Positions 26,267 to 35,171 of a DNA stretch of 59,519 nt are shown here, piece after piece (the first letter of the stretch is position 1; every line of letters begins with the position of its first letter). The position numbers and the translations under genes were made by a program. The notes under the pieces were generated by a model, which was not told where the DNA came from, made no database searches, and saw only the letters and a list, made by a program, of their open reading frames with translations. Origin of the DNA: JAHEAO01 sp041633555 (GTDB lineage: Bacteria > Pseudomonadota > Alphaproteobacteria > Rhodobacterales > Rhodobacteraceae); NCBI GenBank assembly GCA_041633555.1, contig JBFKFZ010000016.1, positions 1-59,519 on the forward strand. Direction: 5' to 3'.

Positions 26267-26791
26267 TCATTCCGTCCCCTCCCGTGGCGGGCAATCCTCG
26301 CCCTTCGGCGTGCCGGTATAGTCGGTCTCGCCGCAATGGTTCAGCTGGTTCCAGGCATAGGCGCGACCATCGTCGAAGATCGCGATCACCCGGTCGACGC
26401 CGTAATGAATGTTCTTCTCGCCGAGAAACGCGGTCGCCTGACCCGTCTCGAGCGCCTTGCCGATGCTCTCTGCGTCGAAACAGTCGAACCAGCCGGGAGC
26501 CAGAATCGGTGTCGCCTCGGGATAGGTCTGGTAGGTCTCGGTCAGCATCGCCACCGATTGCGGCGTGGTAAAACAGGCGCGGTACCGGATCGGCGAGCTT
26601 TCGGCATCGATGCCCTCGAAATCCTCTGCCAGGATGGGTTCGGGCTCACGCGTGGCGATCACGGTCAGGCGCGGCGGGGTCTCGTTGCTGACCGGCTCGT
26701 AAAAGGCGTAGACCTGAAGGTAGTACATGGCCGCACCGGCCGCGAGGGCTGAAATCACAATGGCACCTGCAAGGAGTTTCCCGGTCTGCAT
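26267..26791 (-). CDS. DUF6446-like single-pass membrane protein
   Basis: The 174-residue protein has one N-terminal membrane segment (about 6-26: LLAGAIVISALAAGAAMYYL) and a periplasmic domain with four cysteines (RACFTTPQS, GWFDCFDAES, LNHCGETDY, GEDCPPREG), suggesting disulfides. I associate it with DUF6446, a family I recall between glyQ and glyS in Rhodobacterales. Its function is unknown. It begins one base after the glyQ stop, which implies cotranscription with the synthetase genes. Confidence 0.7.
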   Translation of the reverse strand: MQTGKLLAGAIVISALAAGAAMYYLQVYAFYEPVSNETPPRLTVIATREPEPILAEDFEGIDAESSPIRYRACFTTPQSVAMLTETYQTYPEATPILAPGWFDCFDAESIGKALETGQATAFLGEKNIHYGVDRVIAIFDDGRAYAWNQLNHCGETDYTGTPKGEDCPPREGTE

Positions 26792-27712
26792 TCAGGCGAC
26801 CTGCCCGCCCGCCTCGGTGGTGACGAAAGCGTCCGCGCATAGCTTGGCGAGTGTCCGGACCCGGCCGATGTAGGCCTGACGCTCGGTGACCGAGATCACG
26901 CCGCGCGCGTCGAGCAGGTTGAAGAGATGGCTGGCCTTGATGCACTGGTCATAGGCGGGATGCGCCATGACGATGCGCTTGCCGGACTTCGGATCCTCGG
27001 CGGGGGCGGCGAGGATGCGGCGGCATTCGGCCTCGGCGTCGTGGAAATGCTGCAGAAGCATCTCGGTATCGGCGGTGTCGAAGTTCCAGCGCGAATATTC
27101 CTCCTCGGTCTGGCGGAAGACGTCGCCATAGGTGAGCGGGATCGGTGACTGTGGGTCGTTGAATGGCATGTCCATCACATGATCGATGTTCAGCACGTAC
27201 ATGGCGAGCCTTTCGAGCCCGTAGGTCAACTCACCCGAGACCGGGGTACAGTCATGGCCGCCAACTTGCTGGAAATAGGTGAACTGGCTGACCTCCATGC
27301 CGTCGCACCAGACCTCCCAGCCCAGCCCCCAGGCGCCGAGGGTCGGGCTTTCCCAGTCATCCTCGACAAAACGGATATCGTGCAGCGCCGCGTCAATGCC
27401 GATTGCTTCGAGGCTGCCGAGATACAGCGCCTGCAGGTCGGGCGGGGAAGGTTTGATCAGCACTTGGTACTGGTAGTAGTGCTGCAGCCGGTTGGGGTTC
27501 TCGCCGTAGCGCCCGTCAGTAGGACGGCGCGAGGGCTGCACATAGGCCGCCGCCCAAGGCGCGGTGCCGAGCGATCGCAGCGTCGTGCCGGGGTGGAAGG
27601 TGCCGGCGCCGACCTCCATGTCATAAGGCTGCAGGATAGCGCAGCCCTGCCCGGCCCAGTAGCCTTGCAGCCGCAGGATGATCTCCTGAAAGCATCTCGG
27701 TGCGTCGGCCAT
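26792..27712 (-). CDS. glyQ: Glycine--tRNA ligase alpha subunit
   Basis: This is the catalytic alpha subunit of the alpha2-beta2 glycyl-tRNA synthetase. Its 306 residues match the family; typical class II segments are FQEIILRLQGYWAGQGCAIL at the start, EVGAGTFHPGTTLRSLG, YVQPSRRPTDGRYGENPNRL and LGWEVWCDGMEVSQFTYFQQ. It heads the glyQ-DUF6446-glyS run and is divergent from the ImmA/IrrE-like gene. Confidence 0.96.
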   Translation of the reverse strand: MADAPRCFQEIILRLQGYWAGQGCAILQPYDMEVGAGTFHPGTTLRSLGTAPWAAAYVQPSRRPTDGRYGENPNRLQHYYQYQVLIKPSPPDLQALYLGSLEAIGIDAALHDIRFVEDDWESPTLGAWGLGWEVWCDGMEVSQFTYFQQVGGHDCTPVSGELTYGLERLAMYVLNIDHVMDMPFNDPQSPIPLTYGDVFRQTEEEYSRWNFDTADTEMLLQHFHDAEAECRRILAAPAEDPKSGKRIVMAHPAYDQCIKASHLFNLLDARGVISVTERQAYIGRVRTLAKLCADAFVTTEAGGQVA

Positions 27713-27843
27713 CGGGCCCCCCTTGGAAAACCGGCTTCTCCATAGGCACTGGCGCGGGGAGGGTCAATTGTGCATTCCCGAATGCCGCGAAACCGCACCG
27801 GCCGGACCTGAATTTCGTCACAGTCATCCGTCAGGTTGGCCTC

Positions 27844-28647
27844 ATGACTGGCAAGGATACATCTCCGATCGATCGCCTGCTCAGCGGCATAGCGACCCGA
27901 CATGTGGAAACGGTCCGGGACGCCTGGAAAGAGCTTCTTGCCGACAGGGCCGCGTCTGTTCCGGTCGTCACGTCCAAGCTCGCCTCGCATGCCTGGGAAT
28001 ACAATCCGCGCGGGCCGCTTCCTCAATATCTGGGCGTGCTCCTGTCGCTGCTGGAGGAACTGGACGCGAAGGCGTTCGGGACAGAGATCGACCGGCTGTC
28101 GGCCACTCAGCTTCACCCGTTGCACCGCAAGACGGTCGAGATCCTGGCACGGCGCTGCCGTGAGCAGCCGGAAATGCTTGTCGGCCCGGGCATCCCGGTC
28201 TTTGTCGCCGCCGAGATCAAGGACCGCGCTGTCGTGGTACGGAATATCAGGACCTGGAGCCGCACAGCGACCCCGGCGCTGTCCGGCGTGAAGCGAATCG
28301 ACGTCGTCGCCCGGCATCCTCAGCTCGATTATCTTGGCCTTTATAACCTGTTCTTTTCCGGCATCATCTTGACCTGGCCGGCCGAAAGCGTCCGCGGCCC
28401 GCGATTGTGGTTTTGCCGGCTCGATGCGGAGTTTAATTTCTACCATGAGGTTGGCCACCATGCCTGTGGCCACATTGAAGGCGGTTCGGTGGCCGAACAG
28501 GAACAGGAGGCCAATGATTTCGCCCGAAGGATGATGCGTAAGGCGCATCCGATTCTCTCGTCTATCGTCAGAGCGGCCCTGTTTCCGTTCAAGCCGCTGT
28601 TGCGGCCGCTGATCGCCCGGCTCGAGACCGCCGACAGCTCTCCCTGA
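27844..28647 (+). CDS. ImmA/IrrE-like zinc metalloprotease
   Basis: The 267-residue protein has no signal peptide. Near its C terminus it carries a zinc-protease signature, HEVGHHACGH (about 201-210), followed by EQEANDFARRMM, the third-ligand helix typical of ImmA/IrrE (peptidase M78-like) proteins. The first about 190 residues are helical and unrecognised. Family members cleave repressors in phage, ICE or stress responses. No XRE repressor lies next to it, so its target is unknown. It is divergent from glyQ. Confidence 0.65.
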   Translation: MTGKDTSPIDRLLSGIATRHVETVRDAWKELLADRAASVPVVTSKLASHAWEYNPRGPLPQYLGVLLSLLEELDAKAFGTEIDRLSATQLHPLHRKTVEILARRCREQPEMLVGPGIPVFVAAEIKDRAVVVRNIRTWSRTATPALSGVKRIDVVARHPQLDYLGLYNLFFSGIILTWPAESVRGPRLWFCRLDAEFNFYHEVGHHACGHIEGGSVAEQEQEANDFARRMMRKAHPILSSIVRAALFPFKPLLRPLIARLETADSSP

Positions 28648-28890
28648 CCGCCAGCTTTTGTTGGATCACGTCCGAACCTTGACCGGATCCGTGCGGGTGC
28701 GGAGCGCCAGCACCCTTTGTCCGCAGGACACGAGTCGAATGGCTTGGCCCTGGGCGGGCTGCAATTCGGCAAGGGCGCCGGGGTTGTGGCCTACCGCCTG
28801 CCCGGTTGCAAAACGGCGTGCATTGCTGGCATTCGCGCACTACACTTCGCCCCGGATTCGGGGATTTGGCAAAACGGGCAGTTTCGACGA

Positions 28891-30615
28891 ATGGTGAGAA
28901 TGGTAATTGGTGCGGCTGTTGCCGCCATCTGGATGCTGGCCAGCAGTGCCGCGGCGCAATCAGTCTGGGTACAGGTTGAGGCGAAACGCAGCCTTATTGA
29001 GGCGCAGGACCGAGTGCGCGACTATGCCGGGGCGCTGCAATTCGTGAACGGTTTCGCGCTCCGCTCGGGCTGGTATGCGATCGCGCTCGGGCCTTTCGAG
29101 CCGGGCGATGCCGAGGCGCAACTGCTGCAGCTGCGCAATTCCGGCCGGATACCGCGCGACAGTTTTATCGCCGACGGCAGCAACTTCCGACAACAGTTCT
29201 GGCCGGTCGGAACCGCTGCCCTGCAGGCACCGCAGATCGTGCCCGACAGCCCGATCGAGGAAACCGTCGCCCCGCCGCCGCTGCTGCCAGTCGAGGAAAC
29301 GGTTGCCGAAGCCCGCCAGGGCGAGCATCTGCTGACCCGCGAAGAGCGTCAGGAACTGCAGACAGCGCTGCAATGGGAAGGGTTCTACAAAGCCGCAATC
29401 GACGGCGCGATCGGCCCCGGCACCCGCAGCGCCATGGCCGCCTGGCAGGATGCCAACCGGTTCGAGGCAACCGGCGTGCTGACCAGCCGGCAGCGCCGTG
29501 ACCTGGTGATGGGCTACCGCGAAATGCTTGGCTCGATTGGTCTGGCGCGGGTGAACGACACCCGGGCCGGAATCGCGATTGACCTGCCGACAGCGATGGT
29601 GAGTTTTGACCGCTACGATCCGCCCTTCGCGCACTACGACGCAAAGAACGACAGCGGCGTGAAGGTGCTTCTGATCAGCCAGGAAGGCAGCCGGGCCGCG
29701 CTCGCAGGCCTTTACGACATCCTCCAGACGCTCGAGATCGTGCCGCTCGAGGGACCGCGCTCACTTGGCCGCGCCACCTTTACTATCGAGGGCAGCAACA
29801 GCCGGATATCTTCCTACACCTACGCCCAGGAATCGCGCGGTCAAATCAAGGGCTTCATGTTGATCTGGCCTGCGGGCGAGGATCGCCGGCGCGACATCGT
29901 GATCAATGCGATGCGGGTCAGTTTCACTCCGTCCGATGCGGTTCTGCCGGATGTCATGGATGGCGGAACGGCGCAGTCGGTCGACCTACTGGCTGGTCTG
30001 GCGATCCGGCAGCCCGAGCGCGCCCGCTCGGGATTCTACGTCGATGCCACCGGGGCGGTCCTGACCACCGTCGAAGCGGTCGGCCAGTGCCGGCGCATCA
30101 CGCTCGACGACGAGCTCAAGGCCGAGCTGGTGGTCACCGACGATGCGACCGGGCTGGCCCTGTTGCGGCCGCAGTCGGCGCTGACCCCGATCCGCTACGC
30201 CCGGTTCCAGCCACATCAGCCCCGATTAATGAGCGAGATTGCGGTTTCGGGATATTCCTACGAGGGCCAGCTGGGCGCACCGACCTTGACCTATGGCACG
30301 CTGGAGGACCTCAAGGGACTGAACGGAGAGACAACCGTCAACCGGCTCGCGCTGACGACCACGACCGGCGATGCCGGTGGGCCGGTCTTCGACGGGACCG
30401 GCTCGGTAATGGGTATGCTGCTGCCGCCCTCGCGGCCGGACGGCCGGATCCTGCCCGACGGCGTGAGTTTCTCTGCCGATGCGATGTCGATCGTCGAATT
30501 CCTTTCGCAGAACGGCATCGCCGCTGCCGCATCGGATGCCGTCGAAAGCGTCGCACCCGAGGATCTGACCGTCGCAGCCGCCGACATGACCGTGCTGGTC
30601 AACTGCTGGAACTAG
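28891..30615 (+). CDS. Secreted SPOR/PG-binding protein with inactive trypsin-like domain
   Basis: The 574-residue exported protein has a signal peptide (about 1-23), a SPOR-like N-terminal segment (about 24-105), a peptidoglycan-binding repeat (about 150-215, AAIDGAIGPGTRSAMAAWQ) and a trypsin-like fold (about 370-560). The protease landmarks are present but altered. LTTVEAVGQC has Glu395 where LTNAHVV has His. TGLALLR has Gly421 where DLALL has Asp. GDAGGP has Ala495 instead of the nucleophilic Ser. The domain should therefore be proteolytically dead and perhaps serves as a binding module at the cell wall. The start with the best signal peptide is 28891; the frame is open further upstream. 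Confidence 0.75.
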   Translation: MVRMVIGAAVAAIWMLASSAAAQSVWVQVEAKRSLIEAQDRVRDYAGALQFVNGFALRSGWYAIALGPFEPGDAEAQLLQLRNSGRIPRDSFIADGSNFRQQFWPVGTAALQAPQIVPDSPIEETVAPPPLLPVEETVAEARQGEHLLTREERQELQTALQWEGFYKAAIDGAIGPGTRSAMAAWQDANRFEATGVLTSRQRRDLVMGYREMLGSIGLARVNDTRAGIAIDLPTAMVSFDRYDPPFAHYDAKNDSGVKVLLISQEGSRAALAGLYDILQTLEIVPLEGPRSLGRATFTIEGSNSRISSYTYAQESRGQIKGFMLIWPAGEDRRRDIVINAMRVSFTPSDAVLPDVMDGGTAQSVDLLAGLAIRQPERARSGFYVDATGAVLTTVEAVGQCRRITLDDELKAELVVTDDATGLALLRPQSALTPIRYARFQPHQPRLMSEIAVSGYSYEGQLGAPTLTYGTLEDLKGLNGETTVNRLALTTTTGDAGGPVFDGTGSVMGMLLPPSRPDGRILPDGVSFSADAMSIVEFLSQNGIAAAASDAVESVAPEDLTVAAADMTVLVNCWN

Positions 30616-30691
30616 GTCGGGACGGTATCCATCGGGTCTCGGTCGAACTGAGTTCCAATGAAATCCCGGGCAAATAGGAGTTGGAATTCCA

Positions 30692-32272
30692 CTAAGCACC
30701 AACTTCCGGTGTGAGATGGATGAGCGTCGGCGCTGTTGCCTCGAGCGCGGCCCGAAGCTCGGTCTGAAAGGCCGGGACCGTCGCGGGACGGGCATAGCCG
30801 ATGCCGTAGGACGCCGCCAGCAACCCGAAATCGGGATTTCGCGCCACCACCGCATTCGGGGCGATCTGGCGCGCGACCATACAATCCTCGATCTCCTTCA
30901 GCTTGCCGTTATCCCACAGGATAATTGGCAGGGTCAGACTAAGCTCTGCTGCGACACCGAGTTCCTGAAGGGTATATTGCAGCCCGTAGTCACCGGCGAT
31001 GGCGACCACCGGAAGGTCCGGACGCCCGACCTTGCCGCCGATCGCGGCGGGCAAGGCATAGCCCAACGTGCCGAAGCCATAAGGGTGGTGCCAGTGGCCG
31101 GGGCGGTCCATTGGGCAAACCTCTTTCGCGGTGTAGGCGAACTGGGTCATGTCCGAGAAATACATCACATCGGGCGGCAGCGCCGCCTGCATCGCCTCTA
31201 TCAACGGCAGGATACCGGGGCGTTCGGCATCGGCCTCGGCCCTGTACCGTGCTCGGATCCGGGCGACCTCGGCGGCGTCCCATTTCGGCTTCTGCGGCTT
31301 CAGCGCCTTGGCGAGCATGGACATAGCGGCAGCCGCATCGGCCTTTATCCGGATATCGGCGGCATGACCGTCGTGCAGCGCCGCCTCGTCGATGTCGATC
31401 CGCACCAGCGGACAGGTCTGGCCGAGATGATCGCGCCAGAGATCTACCTGTGCGATCTCGGTGCCGACCGCGACGACGAGATCGGCGCGGGCGAATATCG
31501 ACGCGCTGTCGGGACGCGCGAGGTAGGAGCCGAAATGGAGCGGGTCCCCTCCGGCAATGACGCCGCGCCCGGCATAGCTGCAGAACGACGCTACCCCCGC
31601 CAGCTCAACGATCCGGCGCGCCTCGTTCGACGCCGCGATGGCCCCGCCGCCAAAGAGAATGAGCGGACTTTTTGCATCGTCCAGCCGTTTTGCCAGCGCT
31701 CTGATCTTTTCAGGATCGGGCGAAGGGTGCGGACGAGCGGGTCGGATCACCAGTGACGGCGGGGTTGGGCGACTCAATTGATCGATTGGCACGCTGATAT
31801 GCTTGGGGCGTGGACGACGAGTCGCGAATTCCGAGAAGGCCCGGTCTAGGGCAGCAAAAACCGTCTGCGCATCCTCTGCGCATATCGACCAATCGGCGAC
31901 GCAGGTCCCTGCCCCGACCTGATCCCTCATCTGGTGCAACTGGCCGGCGAGTTTTTCGCCGGGTGGCAGGCAGGACGAGATCACCAGCAGCGGAATGCTG
32001 TCGGAATAGGCCTGCCCAATTGGCGTCATGATATTGGTCAGACCCGGCCCGGTGATGACATAGGCGACGCCGGGCTTGCCGGTGGCGCGGGCATAACCGT
32101 CGGCCATGAACCCCGCGCCCTGTTCGTGACGCGCCAGTACGTGCCGGATCCCGACCTCTTCGATGCCCCGATACATCTCGACATTGTGGACCCCGGGAAT
32201 GCCGAAGATCACCTCGACGCCGCGCGCCTTCAGCGCATGGGAGAGTTCCGAGCCCAGCGTGCGCTCTGCCAT
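30692..32272 (-). CDS. TPP-dependent enzyme, acetolactate synthase/AruI-like
   Basis: The 526-residue thiamine diphosphate enzyme has an N-terminal Pyr domain (about 5-170) with the catalytic Glu in LARHEQGAGFMADGYAR, a central TPP-M domain (about 190-320) and a C-terminal PP domain with the cofactor motif AIAGDYGLQYTLQELG (GDG...N variant) followed by PIILWDNGKL. The sequence resembles the acetolactate synthase-like group that includes 5-guanidino-2-oxopentanoate decarboxylase (AruI); the substrate is not certain. Its ATG shares one base with the trkH stop (TGATG), so it is translationally coupled to a potassium transporter. Confidence 0.82.
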   Translation of the reverse strand: MAERTLGSELSHALKARGVEVIFGIPGVHNVEMYRGIEEVGIRHVLARHEQGAGFMADGYARATGKPGVAYVITGPGLTNIMTPIGQAYSDSIPLLVISSCLPPGEKLAGQLHQMRDQVGAGTCVADWSICAEDAQTVFAALDRAFSEFATRRPRPKHISVPIDQLSRPTPPSLVIRPARPHPSPDPEKIRALAKRLDDAKSPLILFGGGAIAASNEARRIVELAGVASFCSYAGRGVIAGGDPLHFGSYLARPDSASIFARADLVVAVGTEIAQVDLWRDHLGQTCPLVRIDIDEAALHDGHAADIRIKADAAAAMSMLAKALKPQKPKWDAAEVARIRARYRAEADAERPGILPLIEAMQAALPPDVMYFSDMTQFAYTAKEVCPMDRPGHWHHPYGFGTLGYALPAAIGGKVGRPDLPVVAIAGDYGLQYTLQELGVAAELSLTLPIILWDNGKLKEIEDCMVARQIAPNAVVARNPDFGLLAASYGIGYARPATVPAFQTELRAALEATAPTLIHLTPEVGA

Positions 32273-33720
32273 CAGCCCCTCCAGAATCGCGGGGTGAGAA
32301 GGACGAAGACCACCATCAGTTCCAGCCGTCCAAGCAACATGGCGAAGATCAGGATCCACTTCGCCGAGTCATTGAGCGAGGCAAAACTGCCCGCAGGACC
32401 GATGATTGTGCCAAGGCCGGGGCCGACATTTGCAATCGCAGTTCCCGCGCCGGACACCGCGGTCACGAAATCCAATCCGGTCATTGCCAGAAGCACGGAC
32501 GTGACGCCAAGCGAGACGACGAACATGACGAAGAACGCCATTACAGAATAGAGAACGTCCTTGCCGATGGTCCGCCCCTCGAACCGCGGCGTGAAGATGC
32601 CGTGCGGAGAGTGTATGTTGCGGATCTGAGCGCGGATCGAGGCGAACAGGATCTGAAACCGGAACACCTTGATCGAACAGCAGGTCGAACCGGCGCAGCC
32701 TCCGATGAGCCCGAGAAAGAAGAAGGTAGAGACCGCGAAGGATCCCCAAAGCTGGTAATCGGTCGAGGCATATCCAGTGCCGGTCAGGATCGAAGTGACG
32801 TTGAAGACCGACTCGCGAAACGACAGCTCTGTATCATCTCCGTTCACGGCGATGCGGTACCATGCCAGCAACAGGACCAGAAGCGCGTTGATCATCAGGT
32901 AGGTGCGGACCTGGCTGTCGCGAAAGAGCGGCTTCGCGCTGCCGGCAGCCAGTTGAACGAATCGCACGAATGGCAGGCTGGCCAGCACCATGAACACGAC
33001 CGCAACGTATTCAGCCGATCCCTTGAAAGTGCCGAACGAGGCGTCGTAGGTCGAAAACCCGCCTGTCGAAACCGTGGTCAGCGCATGGTTCACGGCGTCG
33101 AAACCGTCCATGCCGACAACAAGGTAGCAGACAATGCAGGCCGCGGTCAGCGCGAAATAGATCACCGAGATGCGGCTGGCGATCTCGGCAGCACGCGGCA
33201 GCACCTTGCCGCCGGTATCAAAACCCTCCGAGCGGAAGATCTGCATTCCGCCGACCTTCAGTTCCGGAAGAAAGACCATCGCGACGACAATGATCCCGAC
33301 ACCGCCGAACCATTGCAGCATCGAGCGCCAAAAAAGCAGCCCTCGTGGCAAAGTGTCGAGTTCGGTGAACACCGTCGAGCCGGTCGTCGTCAGCCCCGAC
33401 ATCGCCTCGAAAAACGCATCGACATAGCGCGCTTCGGTGGCCCCCATCACAAAAGGGATCGCGCCGAAGACCGGCAGGGCGAACCAGACCCCGGTTGTCA
33501 GAAAGAACGTCTGCTGGATAGACAGCCCGGCCCTGACGCCGTTGGCGCAGGCGAGCGCGATCAGCGCACCGATCGAGGTGGTGATGACCGCGGCCTCGAA
33601 GAAGATCTGCCAGTGATCGCTGTCATTGGCGAAGTCGACCAGCAGCGGAAACAGCATCGTGGCGCCGAGGGCGGCGACGAGCAGGCCGATGACATATCCC
33701 ACGGGGCGAAGGTCGAACAT
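32272..33720 (-). CDS. trkH: TrkH-family potassium uptake protein
   Basis: This integral membrane subunit of the Trk/Ktr potassium system has 482 residues, about ten membrane helices and four pore-loop repeats. Selectivity-filter-like segments are visible in ATTGSTVF-type form (MSGLTTTGSTVFTELDTLP), TTVSTGGFSTYDASFG, TGTGYASTDY and AGTAIANVGPGLGTI. It would work with a cytosolic TrkA, which is not in the window. It overlaps the start of the TPP enzyme gene by one base. Confidence 0.9.
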   Translation of the reverse strand: MFDLRPVGYVIGLLVAALGATMLFPLLVDFANDSDHWQIFFEAAVITTSIGALIALACANGVRAGLSIQQTFFLTTGVWFALPVFGAIPFVMGATEARYVDAFFEAMSGLTTTGSTVFTELDTLPRGLLFWRSMLQWFGGVGIIVVAMVFLPELKVGGMQIFRSEGFDTGGKVLPRAAEIASRISVIYFALTAACIVCYLVVGMDGFDAVNHALTTVSTGGFSTYDASFGTFKGSAEYVAVVFMVLASLPFVRFVQLAAGSAKPLFRDSQVRTYLMINALLVLLLAWYRIAVNGDDTELSFRESVFNVTSILTGTGYASTDYQLWGSFAVSTFFFLGLIGGCAGSTCCSIKVFRFQILFASIRAQIRNIHSPHGIFTPRFEGRTIGKDVLYSVMAFFVMFVVSLGVTSVLLAMTGLDFVTAVSGAGTAIANVGPGLGTIIGPAGSFASLNDSAKWILIFAMLLGRLELMVVFVLLTPRFWRG

Positions 33721-33978
33721 GGCGCCAAGGCTTGGCGTCGGGGCGTCGGGCTGTCAAGCGGGGAACAGCGCCCAGCCGGGCTGTTTCAAGGCGGCGCGCC
33801 TGCGGCGCAATACATCTCTCGCCGCCTCTTTCCAAGGCGGCTCGACGCAAGCACCTCGCCAGACAAGTCGTCATTTCCCGTCTGCCGGTGGTGGTCGTTC
33901 GCAGCCCAAGATCCGGGCGGCTGAAAAGCAACCCGGAAAACGCATCTCTTGCGCTGCAGGCGCGCAATTTAGCAGCCG

Positions 33979-35082
33979 TCAGCCTGTATGAAAAAGCGTG
34001 TTGAACAGCTTCGGATCAAGGCTTTCGTTCGCGAAGGTTTCGCCCTCCGTCAGGATGCTGACCGCGTCATGGCTGTGCAGGCTTTCCTGGTGGCTGGCGA
34101 TGATCCGGAAATCGCGGATCCGGGGATCCGTCTGCAGCGCCTGGCTGAAGAGCCGTGCGGCATCCTCGACGAAGATCGGATGTGCCGCGTTCAGTTCGGC
34201 GAAGGCCTGTTCATCCTCGCGCTTGACCATCACCTGCGTCTCGGTCGGTACCGCGCCGCGGCAGAGCTCGATCAGATCCTCGAACCAGAGGCAGGGCTGA
34301 TCCATGTCGATCTCGACCGAAATCCGTGCAACCGAACGCTGAGAATGCGGCGTGGCAAGCTGCCCGCGGGTCTGGCGCGCATGTTCGGAAAGCTCCAGAG
34401 AGCATGGACAGGTCGAGGAGTAGACATAGTCGAGATGCATGATCTGCTTGCGCTTGCCCGCTATCTCGACCAGTTCCAGCGCGATGTCGTAATACTGATA
34501 GCCCTCAAGCCCCGAACGCAGCGACCGTACCTTGGCGGGAAACGAGAACCGCATCTGGATCCGCGCATCGAAGCTGTCGAGATCGGATTTGTAGGCGTCA
34601 AGCGCATGTTCGACGACCTTGAAGCTGAAGGTCTTCTCCGAGTGGCGGTAAAAGCTGCGCATGATCCGGGACATGTTGATGCCCTTCTTGCCGGCATCGA
34701 GGCTGACGGTGCCGGTGACGGATGTTTCCAGCGTCAGATCGCCATCATCGCGGGTATGAAATCTGATCGGCAGCCTAAAGTTCGAGATGCCAACATGCTC
34801 GATATGCCGGCGCGCGCCCTTGATCAGGCTTTCTGGCCCGTTCTGCAGGTCCGGCAGCGAGGCGCGGTAGGCGTCGTCGGCCTGAAATTCCTCGGGATAG
34901 GCGCGGGCGAGTGCCGGATAGTTCTGCAGTTCTTGCCCCGGCAGCAGCCGCGAGATCATCGGATTCAGCAAGGCAATCTCGGTTGGTGTCGCATGCGCCG
35001 CCCATGATTTGAGGATCGCATAGGCACGTTCTGCCTCGTCCCGGTCGGGGACGGGTTGCATGTCCTTTGGCTTGACGTTCAT
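33979..35082 (-). CDS. folE2: GTP cyclohydrolase FolE2 (type IB)
   Basis: FolE2 converts GTP to dihydroneopterin triphosphate, the entry step of folate (and queuosine) synthesis, in a metal-flexible form that replaces zinc-dependent FolE. Its 367 residues contain the family segment GISNFRLPIRFHTR, HGVNMSR-like GKKGINMSRIMRSFYRH and the metal cysteine in YSSTCPCSLELSEHA. A type IA folE is not in the window. Together with folB and folP at 18-20 kb this gives three steps of the folate route, although not adjacent. It lies 89 bases downstream of metZ on the same strand. Confidence 0.92.
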   Translation of the reverse strand: MNVKPKDMQPVPDRDEAERAYAILKSWAAHATPTEIALLNPMISRLLPGQELQNYPALARAYPEEFQADDAYRASLPDLQNGPESLIKGARRHIEHVGISNFRLPIRFHTRDDGDLTLETSVTGTVSLDAGKKGINMSRIMRSFYRHSEKTFSFKVVEHALDAYKSDLDSFDARIQMRFSFPAKVRSLRSGLEGYQYYDIALELVEIAGKRKQIMHLDYVYSSTCPCSLELSEHARQTRGQLATPHSQRSVARISVEIDMDQPCLWFEDLIELCRGAVPTETQVMVKREDEQAFAELNAAHPIFVEDAARLFSQALQTDPRIRDFRIIASHQESLHSHDAVSILTEGETFANESLDPKLFNTLFHTG

Positions 35083-35171
35083 CGCGCATCCTCCGGGAGA
35101 CAGGCCACAAATGTAGTTTGTTTGGGCCGACTCTCCAACATTCTTGCTCTTCTTTCGCAGACGGGGGCGGT

